From Piscicola geometra (Eukaryota; Annelida; Clitellata; Hirudinida; Piscicolidae): a stretch of DNA of 64,000 nt. The position numbers and the translations under genes were made by a program. Under the pieces are notes generated by a model that saw only the letters and a list, made by a program, of their open reading frames with translations, was not told where the DNA came from and did no database searches. Positions 56,819-64,000 of this stretch are shown piece by piece (positions within the stretch are counted from its first letter, which is position 1; the number at the start of each line of letters is the position of its first letter). The stretch lies in the NCBI GenBank assembly GCA_943735955.1, contig OX030966.1:1181018-1245017 (forward strand). Direction: 5' to 3'.

Positions 56819-57069
56819 CTGTGTGGCGGTGGAGCAGCGATGCTGTAACTTGCTTACCAAACACACCTTCCCATGCATTTAATACTAAGAATGATGTTTG
56901 CAGAGAAGAGATGGAGGCAAGCAGTGGAGTGTGGCGATCAGGTTGCATAGAGTAGTGCAGTTTGATGGTGGTGCAGTATTGGTGCGTTGGTGGCAGTGGT
57001 GGTGGCAGTAGTGATAGCACAGTGGCAGTGGTGCAGTGGTGGCAGTGGTGGCATGGCAGGAGGACTCAC

Positions 57070-57145
57070 AGTCGACAGCCTTGCACAACTTGTAGGCGAC
57101 CTTGCGGATGTCGCACATGAAGAAGGGCTGGTAGTAGTTCTTCTT
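57070..57145 (-). CDS. CLK: CLK-like kinase, exon d (helix E region)
   Basis: 76-nt exon on the minus strand, acceptor CACCTCACACAG|, donor GTCGACT|GTGAGT. It encodes KKNYYQPFFMCDIRKVAYKL then CKAVD in phase 0 and leaves one base. The pattern KxNxYxPF...IRxxAxxLCxAV is the CLK segment after the hinge (KDNNYLPYPIHQVRHMAFQL). It precedes the catalytic-loop exon with matching phase. Confidence 0.85.
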
Positions 57146-57347
57146 CTGTGTGAGGTGGTGAAGGAGGTGGAAGTGAAGGTAGTGAGAGAAGTGGAGGTGG
57201 TGAGGGTGGAAGGTGGTGAGGGAGGTTGAGGTGGACAGGGAAGTGGAAGGTGGTGGGAGAAGAGGAAGTGGTGTGGGAGGTGGTGAGGGGTGAAGGTGGT
57301 GAGGGAGGGAAGTGGAAGTGAGCAACGTGGAAGGTGGTGACACAAAC

Positions 57348-57438
57348 CATGAAGTCATAGAGGCTGAGGCCGAGGCGGTCGAAGACGATGCACGCATGTC
57401 CATGGTGCTGGAAAGAGTCTCGGATGTGGCAGATCAGT
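57348..57438 (-). CDS. CLK: CLK-like kinase, exon c (hinge)
   Basis: 91-nt exon on the minus strand, acceptor CTGATCATCAG|, donor TTCATG|GTTTGT. Phase 2 entry gives Lys, then LICHIRDSFQHHGHACIVFD and RLGLSLYDFM. It corresponds to CLK [28 protein letters not shown], that is strands 4 and 5 with the hinge; HGH and GLS.(F/Y)DF are characteristic. It ends in phase 0, agreeing with exon d. Confidence 0.88.
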
Positions 57439-57449
57439 CTGATGATCAG

Positions 57450-57662
57450 TGAATGTGGAGTGGAGGAGTGAATTTAGAAGAGTGAATGTGGAGTGGAGGA
57501 GTGAATTTAGAAGAGTGAATGTGGAGTGGAGGAGTGGATGTAGAGTGGAAAAGAAAAGTGAATTTGGAGAAGTGAATGTGGAGTGAAAGACTAGATGTGG
57601 AGTGAAGGAGTGAATGTGGAGTGAAGGAGTGAATGTGGAGTGAAAGAGTGAATGTAGAGTGA
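57450..57662. repeat. GTGAATGTGGAGTGGAGGA tandem repeats
   Basis: Imperfect 19-33-bp repeats based on GTGAATGTGGAGTGGAGGA with GAATTTAGAAGA variants, filling the intron between kinase exons b and c. Confidence 0.85.
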
Positions 57663-57668
57663 ACTCAC

Positions 57669-57785
57669 TTGTGGCAGGAAGAAGAGGCACGTTGGAGGTC
57701 GTGGATGATGTCCACCTCCATCATGGCATCCTTGAAGTCATTCCTGTTGTTGCGCACAATCTTCACTGCCACCTCGCGTCTGCCA
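57669..57785 (-). CDS. CLK: CLK-like kinase, exon b (ATP-binding Lys)
   Basis: 117-nt exon on the minus strand, acceptor TCTCACTGCAG|, donor CCACAA|GTGAGT. Phase 2 entry; then GRREVAVKIVRNNRNDFKDA and MMEVDIIHDLQRASSSCH. AVK holds the ATP-anchoring Lys and the Glu of MMEVDII is at the place of the helix-C Glu (CLK: VALKIIKN...AARLEINVLEKI). It ends with two bases of a Lys codon completed by exon c. Confidence 0.88.
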
Positions 57786-57865
57786 CTGCAGTGAGACAGA
57801 GAAGCATTAAGAGGTGATGATTCACTCAACAAGAGATGATGATGCAGTGATGACTTTCAACTCAC

Positions 57866-57932
57866 TTCTCAAAGTCTTCGGCTTGCACAACCTTTCCAAA
57901 GGTTCCTTTGCCCAGCACCTTGCCTAGCTTAT
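57866..57932 (-). CDS. CLK: CLK-like kinase, exon a (glycine-rich loop)
   Basis: 67-nt exon on the minus strand, acceptor TTTATTTATTAG|, donor TTTGAGAA|GTGAGT. After completing a Tyr codon it encodes KLGKVLGKGTFGKVVQAEDF and E. GKGTFGKV is the nucleotide-binding glycine loop, comparable with GEGTFGRVV / GEGAFGKVV of CLK kinases. Its borders have phases 1 and 2, agreeing with both neighbours. Confidence 0.88.
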
Positions 57933-58094
57933 CTAATAAATAAAGAAACTGCCTTAATGATCAGATGTGTGTGCAGTGAAGTTTATGTGTGTCGAATGTA
58001 GTAATTGACAATTCATATTGATTGATTGTGTAATGATTAAGAACCAAGGCTCAAGTAGAACAAATCCAATAGATTATTAAAAACCGGCTAGTAC

Positions 58095-58170
58095 ATCTCT
58101 TATGAAGAAAATCGTCTTCTTCAAAAATAAGATGGCCGTCCTTATCGTTCCTCACTCTGACACGTGACCT
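58095..58170 (-). CDS. CLK: CLK-like kinase, exon a0 (segment before kinase domain)
   Basis: 76-nt exon on the minus strand, acceptor CGACGCTGCAG|, donor AAGAGAT|GTACTA. It encodes RSRVRVRNDKDGHLIFEEDD then FLHKR, and the last base completes Tyr with exon a, giving HKRYKLGKVLGKG. The motif (D)xxGHLI...(D)xLxxRY is the conserved lead-in to the kinase domain in CLK proteins (DDEEGHLIYHSGDWLQERY), preceded by RS-type basic residues. The donor GTACTA is weak, but the phase and homology are right. Upstream RS-rich exons would lie beyond 58,360. Confidence 0.8.
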
Positions 58171-58360
58171 CTGCAGCGTCGGCAAGGCGGCAGATGGGCG
58201 GCAAAGGCGGAAAGGATCAGAAAGTCACATGGAAAGTTCCAGAAGAGTTCGAAATTTGAAATGGAATTTCGATTACCATTTGTTTGTTACATGTTTAGGA
58301 TATTAATTTATGTATATGATGAACTTCAATCGTTTGAAATAATCAAATGGAATTGTTTGA

Positions 58361-58840
58361 GGCCACACCACATCATTCTAGTCACCACACCCCATCATTC
58401 CAGAGACACCACACCACACCCCATCATTCCAGAGACACCACACCACACCACATCATTCCAGTCACCACATCACTCCAGAGACACCACACCACAGCATTCC
58501 AAAGTCACCACACCACACCCCATCATTCCAGAGACACCACACCACACCACAGCATTCCAAAGTCACCACACCACACCACATCATTCCAGTCACCACACCA
58601 CACCACATCATTCCAGTCACCACACCATACCACATCATTCCAGTCACCACACCACACCCCATCATTCCAGAGTCCCAACACCACACCCCATCATTCCAGA
58701 GACACCACACCACATCACTCCAGAGACACCACACCACAGCATTCCAAAGTCACCACACCACACCCCATCATTCCAGAGACACCACACCACAGCATTCCAG
58801 AGACACCACACCACACCACATCAATCCAAAGTCACCATGA
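58361..58840. repeat. CACC-rich minisatellite, copy 2 (duplicated)
   Basis: Same 22-25-bp units as copy 1, beginning abruptly at 58,363 after unique AT-rich DNA and matching 56,220-56,712 in order apart from lost units. It is part of a direct duplication that extends through the kinase exon to about 59,018. Confidence 0.95.
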
Positions 58841-58845
58841 CTCAC

Positions 58846-58943
58846 CCTGTAGTGCTCGGCACGCAGTTCCTCGTAGTGCGAGTCGACGAAGAGGACGTTC
58901 TCTGGCTTCAAGTCCGTGTGTGCCAGGCCCTTCGAGTGGCAGA
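58846..58943 (-). pseudogene. Duplicate of the CLK-like catalytic-loop exon (out of order)
   Basis: Identical in sequence and splice borders to the exon at 56,721-56,818, including HTDLKPEN, but placed about 0.7 kb upstream (in transcription direction) of exon a0, that is before the glycine-loop exon. A transcript containing it in this position would not make a normal kinase. The flanking intron is also copied, with one extra base (TTGCATTACC against TTGCTTACC). It is either an exon-shuffling product in an upstream intron or an assembly artefact. Confidence 0.8.
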
Positions 58944-59017
58944 CTGTGTGGCGGTGGAGCAGCGATGCTGTAACTTGCATTACCAAACACACCTTCCCAT
59001 GCATTTAATACTAAGAA

Positions 59018-59359
59018 TTCTTTCGCCCTTGTTCTTGTATAAAGTGATTATTTTGGCATCTCTCATGTCCTGAGATACAGTTCCTTCTTCCCAGCATTTG
59101 CAGAGGAGACTGTGCAGTTGTTCTAGGAGGGCTGTGCTACCGCATTTAATGACTTCTGGTGGTCTTGAAGCCCGTCCGGGTTTACGCCACGTTAATAATA
59201 CTCGTCGTTGTATTGTATTGTATTGTATGCCATCAGCCCCTGGAGCTTTCCCTGAAGACAAACTTTCAATAGCCTTCTTTAATTCTGTAACACTGGGCTT
59301 TTCATCTAGTTCCATCATGAGTGGAAGAGTTTCAACTGCGGCAAGGGCTTCATCACTCG
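59018..59359 (-). mobile_element. LINE RT fragment (fingers), interrupted
   Basis: The minus strand reads SDEALAAVETLPLMMELDEK, PSVTELKKAIESLSSGKAPG, ADGI, then an insertion of about 65 bp (59,163-59,230), then PPEVIKCGSTALLEQLHSLL and SQDMRDAKIITLYKNKGER. It is related to the LINE at 51.8-53.7 kb. It stops at 59,018 where the duplicated kinase block ends, and at 59,359 where the hAT left end begins. Confidence 0.8.
59163..59230. repeat. Short dispersed element inserted in LINE (inverted copy of 7,869-7,945)
   Basis: Plus strand: GGTCTTGAAGCCCGTCCGGG, TTTACGCCACGTTAATAATA, CTCGTCGTTGTATTGTATTG. This is the reverse complement of the copy at 7,869-7,945 with few changes. It splits the LINE codons ADGI and PPEV, which are adjacent in relatives, so the insertion is real. 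The tail is (TTGTA)n. Confidence 0.75.
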
Positions 59360-59430
59360 CAGGGGCGCAACCAGCAAAAAATGCTGGGGGGGGGGGGCTC
59401 AACTTTAGTCAAAAAAAATAATTGTTTAAT

Positions 59431-60403
59431 CCATTTACCGAAGCGGTTGCGTTTTGCAACATCAATTGTTATATTTTCTTGCTGTTTTAATACCGAGTTT
59501 TTCACATATTTTGTACAATAAATTTTAATTTTTTAAGTTAAGTTTCAACTTTTTTATTTTTTTATTTATAGTCTTTTATATCCTGTTCACATTTAAAATT
59601 TCTCAAAACAATCTTTCTTCGCTTAGATAATTGTTCAATTTTTTCGTTCGATTTTTAGTATATTTATACAAATTTAGTCTTAATTTCAGTGTGAAAAGAT
59701 AGTTAATACTTGAATTAATTTTTTAATATTTAAAATAACTTGTAAAACGTTTTCAATGCTTTTAAAAATCAATGGTGCGTTTTCGCAACTTTGACATAAT
59801 ATGATTTCATATGGTTTAAAATAAGTCTACTTATTATAAAAATAATAAAATTATTATTTTAATGTTAATGTATTATGAAATTTATAAAATTAAAATTAAA
59901 AGTTGAATTTTGTAGATGAATGTTGATTTTTATATTTCGATAAAAAATTTCAAACCGCAAATGCTTCACACTTGAAGCTTTTATTGAAAAGAATATAGTT
60001 TTTTAACCTCTCATAGGTTGAATATAAAATAAAAATAAAGATAACATTCGACCACAGTGTCGTTTTTGAAACAGCACGACAGTTTATGAGTGTTGTAGTA
60101 ATTCACGTTAAATATTTTTTTTGTAATTAAAGTAATTATTATTAATATTATAACAAATAAAATAATCAGAAGTCTGAATTTTATCGAACTATTTGTGGTT
60201 TGAATCAATTTATTTATGATTTCTTACTGTACATAAGTATGTCACACTTCCCGCTCACGTTGCGTTTTCGCAACATTTTGCCCCATTAAAACTTATGAAA
60301 TAGTTGTTTTCAATTTTGCTTGAGTTATTCTCATAACCATATAATGCAAGTCTAAATGTAAAATTCATTTTAACTTTTTTTCTCGGGTAGCGGCGGTCAA
60401 TGG
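59431..60403. mobile_element. Possible nested MITE with CCATT(T/G)ACCG ends
   Basis: Left end CCATTTACCGAAGC and right end GCGGCGGTCAATGG are inverted repeats at 11 of 14 positions, flanked by TTTAAT and GCTAAA, reminiscent of piggyBac-type elements with TTAA targets. The interior is AT-rich, noncoding, with hairpins GTTGCGTTTTCGCAAC. Boundaries are tentative. Confidence 0.35.
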
Positions 60404-60670
60404 GCTAAATAAAAACTACCAATTATAATTGATAAAAAATTTAGATAGTTTATTAATGATACAAAAGAAAAACTACAAACTAAGTTGCATAGTATTCTTA
60501 AAGTTACGTCAACATTTTTTAAACTAAGGTAAAAAGTAAAAAAATAAGTTTGATATGAGATCCTAAACAGTCTATAATTTTTTTTCAAATATTTAGTTTC
60601 AAATAAATTTTGATGTGTTCTCAGTTACAAAATAATTTTTCGATCAGTTTGTGAAAATCTTTTCATTATT

Positions 60671-60853
60671 TCATTTACTGGAAGAAGTGCAGTAGCGGTT
60701 TTGGTAGCAGATATTCTCAAACAAGCTTTGCAAACGAGATGCAGATACAGTCGTCTTAAGATGAATTTTAAAAAGCCGAAGTTTAAAAAATGCTCTTTCT
60801 GCGTCTGATGAAGTTACTGGCAGACTCAGAACAACATCGAGCATATAATGCAA
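60671..60853 (-). pseudogene. hAT transposase C-terminal dimerisation fragment
   Basis: About 60 codons ending at a stop after YCTSSSK. SLPVTSSDAERAF.KLRL.K..L..T(V/M)S..RL is the conserved hAT C-terminal signature. The catalytic region upstream (higher coordinates) is not recognisable, so this is a decayed remnant. Confidence 0.75.
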
Positions 60854-61397
60854 CTCGGGCTGAAGGCTTGTTGCTCAAAAGAATTCTTCCAGTTCGATAC
60901 ATGCAATGAGATCAGAATGATACGCACGTAAACTTGATGTGTTGATGTGATTTTGATCTGTCTTTACACAGTTTCAGCATCCTTTTCATGAAGGTTGGAT
61001 AATTCTGAAAGCTCGAGAGTTATTTTGTCTATCTGATTTGTTCTTTATATACTGTGTCATGGCTTAAAAAATTTACATATAAAAAGTGTCAAGATTTAAA
61101 AGTGTAGTTAAGGTCTAGTGGTGCTCTATTTCTTTTCAGAATTTGTGACATGTTAGTGTTATTTTGGTGGGATCTCTATGTTCTGTGTTGATATATGAAA
61201 TGTTTCGTGAGATAAAGACCCGATGGCCATCCAGAGAAAATATCATTGTCCTATGGCATATTGAAAAATTCATTACCCCCCCCCCCCACCCCCACCACCA
61301 AAAAAACTCATCGATTTTCGAAAAATTGCGAGACCCTTTGAAAAGGTCTGGGGGGGGGGCTTGAGCCCCCCCCAGCCCCCCTTTGGTTGCGCCACTG

Positions 61398-61629
61398 TTT
61401 ATGAGTGTTGTTGTAATTCACGTTAAATAATTTGCTTTGTTGTAATTAAAATAATTATTATTAATATTATAACAAATAAAATAATTAGAGTCTGAATTTT
61501 ATCGAACTATTTGCAATTTAAATTTATTTATGTTTAATAAATGTGGTTTGAATCAATTTATTTATGATTTCTTACTGTACATAAGTATGTCACACTTCCC
61601 GCTCACGTTGCGTTTTCGTAACATTTTGG
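61398..61629. repeat. Second copy of a 200-bp AT-rich repeat (first copy 60,083-60,280)
   Basis: TTTATGAGTGTTGT[TA]GTAATTCACG to CACGTTGCGTTTTCG[CT]AACATTTTG is present at both places in direct orientation; the second has an extra 35 bp near 61,520. It begins exactly at the outer edge of the hAT right terminal repeat. Confidence 0.85.
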
Positions 61630-61919
61630 GTATGTGTTTAAATCAACCATACTTTAAATCTATTCTACGGGGAATTTACCTCAAAATTTTATTATTTTTT
61701 TTATTTTTACGAATAGGAAACACTACAAACAAACGAGATTAGTTTTTTTAAATAGAATTGAGTTTTTGTCTGTTTTTTTTACGCCACTTGAAATTTCAAC
61801 ATTGGAATGTACCATACAGGGATTCTACCGTTTAATAAAACATGAGATAAAATCGTTAAATTTCAATAAAATGTGTTTTTTCACACAATGAACATATAAT
61901 ATATATGAATGGAATTTAT
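61630..61919. other. AT-rich spacer
   Basis: No gene or repeat recognised. Confidence 0.3.
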
Positions 61920-62660
61920 TTGGTATGGACTATCAACCAATTGACACGAAACACTAAGCTCAAAGTGTACCAGGCATGCGTTCTCAGCACCCTGTTGTAT
62001 GGCAGCGAAACCTGGACCACCTATGCCAGGCAAGAAGATCGTCTCGAAAGCTTTCATCTCCGCTGTCATTTTTTGCTGGCTTGCTTGTTGCTTTTTTGAT
62101 GCCTTCATACATGTTCACTCAGCATACCCTCCTTCTATGCCAAAGACGTCTACGCTGGCTGGGTCACGTGCGTCGAATGGAAGAAGGTCGCATACCCAAG
62201 GACATCCTCTATGGCGAGCTGGCTACAGGACATCGGCCAGTTGGTTGCCCGCAACTACACTTCAAAGACGTCTGCAAACGCGACCTCAAACTTACGGGTA
62301 TCGACCCTGGCAGATGGAAAGAGCTAGCCGATGACCGGAGGGGCTGGCGCCAGACTGTCCACAAAGGCATCAAGAAGGGCGAGGAAGAACGCAAGCAACA
62401 TCTGGAATCCCGAAGACAAAGAAGAAAAATGAGGTAGCAGAATCAGGCTCTCGATCCTCCATCCGACTTCACCTGCAGCCGCTGCAGCAGAGACTGTCGA
62501 TCCAGGATTGGTCTGCTGAGCCACTCTAGAAGCTGCCACCAAGAACATACCAGAGCGCTATCATCCTCTCACGAGATGGATGAATGCCAACAACAGTTGA
62601 GACTTCAGTTGACAATGAACGCCAGGCCAAGGAGAATACTGCATCATGATTGCTGGGCTG
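61920..62660 (+). mobile_element. LINE 3' end with inverted internal patch
   Basis: Plus strand: NTKLKVYQACVLSTLLYGSE, TWTTYARQEDRLESFHLRCH, then 45 bp of foreign sequence (62,068-62,113), then QRRLRWLGHVRRMEEGRIPK, DILYGELATGHRPVG and CKRDLKLTGIDPGRWKELAD. After a stop the family's C-terminal zinc finger follows (CSRCSRDCRSRIGLLSHSRSC). This is the C-terminal part of the family whose 5' half lies at 51.8-53.7 kb. The patch replaces the usual LRRILG...V(P)N..VL region. Confidence 0.82.
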
Positions 62661-62737
62661 AAACAAACGACTTCTAGCATGAAAGTAAAATGAATGATAA
62701 GAGCAGACGTTGGCTCCATCTGCGTTGACGAAAATGA

Positions 62738-62975
62738 CTCGATTGAAAAGTTGACTCGATTGAAATGTTGACACGATTGAAATGTTGACTCGGTTGAAAT
62801 GCTGACTCGATTGAAATGTTGACTCGATTGAAATGTTGACTCGATTGAAATGTTGACTCGATTGAAATGTTGACACGATTGAAATGTTGACTCGATTGAA
62901 ATGTTGACACGATTGAAATGTTGACACGATTGAAATGTTGACTCGGTTGAAATGTTGACTCGATTGAAATGTTGA
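62738..62975. repeat. 17-bp minisatellite, about 14 copies
   Basis: Unit ACTCGATTGAAATGTTG, with ACACGATT and ACTCGGTT variants. It lies just downstream of the polyadenylation signal of the minus-strand terminal exon. Confidence 0.96.
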
Positions 62976-62981
62976 TTTATT
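62976..62981 (-). promoter_or_regulatory. Polyadenylation signal AATAAA
   Basis: Minus-strand AATAAA 35 nt after the stop codon of the terminal exon at 63,016, a usual distance for a short 3' UTR. Confidence 0.5.
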
Positions 62982-63015
62982 TGAACAAATATTTCAGTCA
63001 GAACACTATGGCGCT

Positions 63016-63120
63016 TCAGAACTCGTCGTGTTTGGCGAGGGCCTCTCCGAAGTCAGTGGCTTGGCTGGCGACGAAGACGTCGTGCTTCTGCAGGATCTCC
63101 TCTTCACTCAGCAGGGAGTC
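63016..63120 (-). CDS. 3'-terminal exon of an unidentified gene (34 codons plus stop)
   Basis: Minus strand, acceptor GACGACGACGACGACAG| at 63,121, then phase 0: [34 protein letters not shown] and a TGA stop. GC composition and codon pattern look coding, unlike the flanking repeats, and an AATAAA follows at 35 nt. The heptad-like pattern with LQKHD.F..S...F..AL.KHDEF recalls spectrin repeats (KKHEDFEKSL), but the piece is too short to assign. Upstream the same frame runs into Pro/His-rich translation of the intronic CCA repeats, which is not coding. Confidence 0.55.
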   Translation of the reverse strand, partial: DSLLSEEEILQKHDVFVASQATDFGEALAKHDEF

Positions 63121-63293
63121 CTGTCGTCGTCGTCGTCGTGGTGGCAGGGTGGTGGAAGTGGTGGTGGTGGCAGGGTGGTGGAATTGGTGGTGGTGGTGAT
63201 GGCAGGGTGGTGGAATTGTGGTGGTGGAAGTAGTGGTGGTGATGGTAGTGGCAGGGTGGTGGAAGTAGTGGTGGCTGTGTGGTGGTGGTATAA
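63121..63293. repeat. (GTC)n / GGT-rich intronic repeat
   Basis: (GTC)6 at the acceptor followed by GGTGGTGG and GGCAGGGTGGTGGAA repeats. Composition and layout mirror the tract next to exon B of the EPS8-like gene (6,810-6,900). Confidence 0.9.
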
Positions 63294-63339
63294 AGAGCAG
63301 TTTTGCAACAAATAAAGTTTGTGGTTCATTGAACACATT

Positions 63340-63715
63340 TCCATCCTTGCACCCACCCTTCCATCCATCCTAGCACCCACCATTCCATCCATCCTTGCAC
63401 CCACCCTTCCATCCATCCTTGCACCCATCCTTGCACCCACCCTTCCACCCATCCTTCCACCCATCCTTTCATCCATCCTTTCATCTATCCTTGCACCCAC
63501 CCTTTCATCCATCCACCCTTCCATCCATCCTTTCATCCATCCATCCATCCACCTTTCCATCCATCCTTCCACCCATTCTTCCACCCATCCTTCAACCATT
63601 CCTTTCATCCATCCTTCCACCCAAGCTTCCACCCATCCTTCCACCATTCCTTTCCTCCATCCTTTCATCCATCCTTCCACCCATCCTTTCATCCATCATT
63701 TTCTTTATCCAACAC
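63340..63715. repeat. CCATCCTT / GCACCCACC repeats
   Basis: Imperfect 8-16-bp repeats of CCATCCTTGCACCCACCCTT and TTTCATCCATCC. Minus-strand Met/Glu/Gly/Trp-rich open frames are artefacts of the array. Confidence 0.92.
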
Positions 63716-63734
63716 CATTCACCCACGAAAGACA

Positions 63735-64000
63735 TCCCTCCCACCACACAACACGACAACCCCACACCACAACACCACACCATACCACCACAACCCCACA
63801 CGACAACACCACACCACCACAACCCCACAACACAACACCACACCACACCACATCACACGAAAAACACCACACCACACCACAACACCCCACCACACCTCAA
63901 CCCCACAATACCACCCCACACCACAACACCCCACCACACCATAACACTACACTACACAACACAACACCACACCACACCACCACAACCCCACCACACCATA
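63735..64000. repeat. CCACACCACAACACC tandem repeats
   Basis: C/A-rich repeats of ACCACACCACAACACC up to the window end; no coding content. Confidence 0.9.

Larger units (their letters stand above)
59360..61397 (-). mobile_element. hAT-family DNA transposon remnant
   Basis: Terminal inverted repeats CAGGGGCGCAACCA (59,360-59,373) and its counterpart TGGTTGCGCCACTG (61,384-61,397) match at 13 of 14 positions; both ends continue in G/C homopolymer-rich DNA. Inside, the minus strand at 60,853-60,671 encodes VVLSLPVTSSDAERAFFKLR, LFKIHLKTTVSASRLQSL, the hAT dimerisation domain (SSDAERAFSKL.). The rest of the transposase is missing. Flanks do not show a shared 8-bp duplication (ATCACTCG against TTTATGAG), see findings. 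Confidence 0.75.

Noticed and set aside
55215..56882. Long Tyr-Leu-Pro-Thr / His-Pro-rich protein
   Set aside because: Translation of (ACCT)n and of the CACC minisatellite, running antisense through a real kinase exon.
56643..57020. Single 125-residue kinase-like frame including HTDLKPEN
   Set aside because: It reads through introns on both sides; true exon borders are 56,721-56,818.
63108..63937. Met/Glu/Gly- and Cys/Val/Gly-rich minus-strand proteins near the window end
   Set aside because: Translations of CCATCC and CCACAACACC repeats.

Overview
This window looks like nuclear DNA of an invertebrate metazoan. The evidence is two genes split into short exons with GT-AG introns (an EPS8-family adaptor and a LAMMER/CLK-family kinase), many decayed LINE copies of several clades, a hAT remnant, and an extraordinary load of tandem repeats. 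Nothing here looks bacterial, organellar or viral. I cannot name the species. The LINE families seen are of types spread across many invertebrate genomes, so a lophotrochozoan or flatworm is only a guess.

Layout. 1-1,932: internally deleted LINE, minus strand. 2,146-12,333: seven minus-strand exons of an EPS8-like gene, rebuilt by matching intron phases. Its introns are filled with a (CA)n tract, 22-, 26- and 28-bp minisatellites, GGT-rich DNA and two CR1-like LINE copies. 13,668-42,061: about 28 kb of one satellite with 26/28-bp monomers, about a thousand copies, organised in roughly 2.8-kb higher-order repeats. 42,062-44,440: a young 5'-truncated LINE with an intact 763-codon reverse-transcriptase ORF, inserted inside the satellite, which resumes to 44,793. 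45,243-46,812: a 10-bp minisatellite. 47-55 kb: decayed LINEs, an inverted-repeat element and a transposase-like remnant. 55.2-56.7 kb: (ACCT)n and a CACC-rich minisatellite. 56,721-58,170: six minus-strand exons of the CLK-like kinase, covering the conserved start of the kinase domain through the catalytic loop. 58.36-59.02 kb: a recent direct duplication of the minisatellite plus the catalytic-loop exon, now lying 5' of the ATP-loop exon. 59-62.7 kb: LINE fragments and nested DNA transposons. 63,016-63,120: a 3'-terminal exon of a third minus-strand gene, then more tandem repeats.

The two spliced genes have independent cellular roles (actin/receptor adaptor; SR-protein kinase). What connects the window is its architecture: minisatellites repeatedly run right up to splice sites. 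The satellite, read on the strand in which these genes are transcribed, carries a GTAAGT (5' splice-site core) in nearly every monomer. No gene junctions were confirmed by transcripts; exon calls rest on homology, GT-AG borders and phase agreement.
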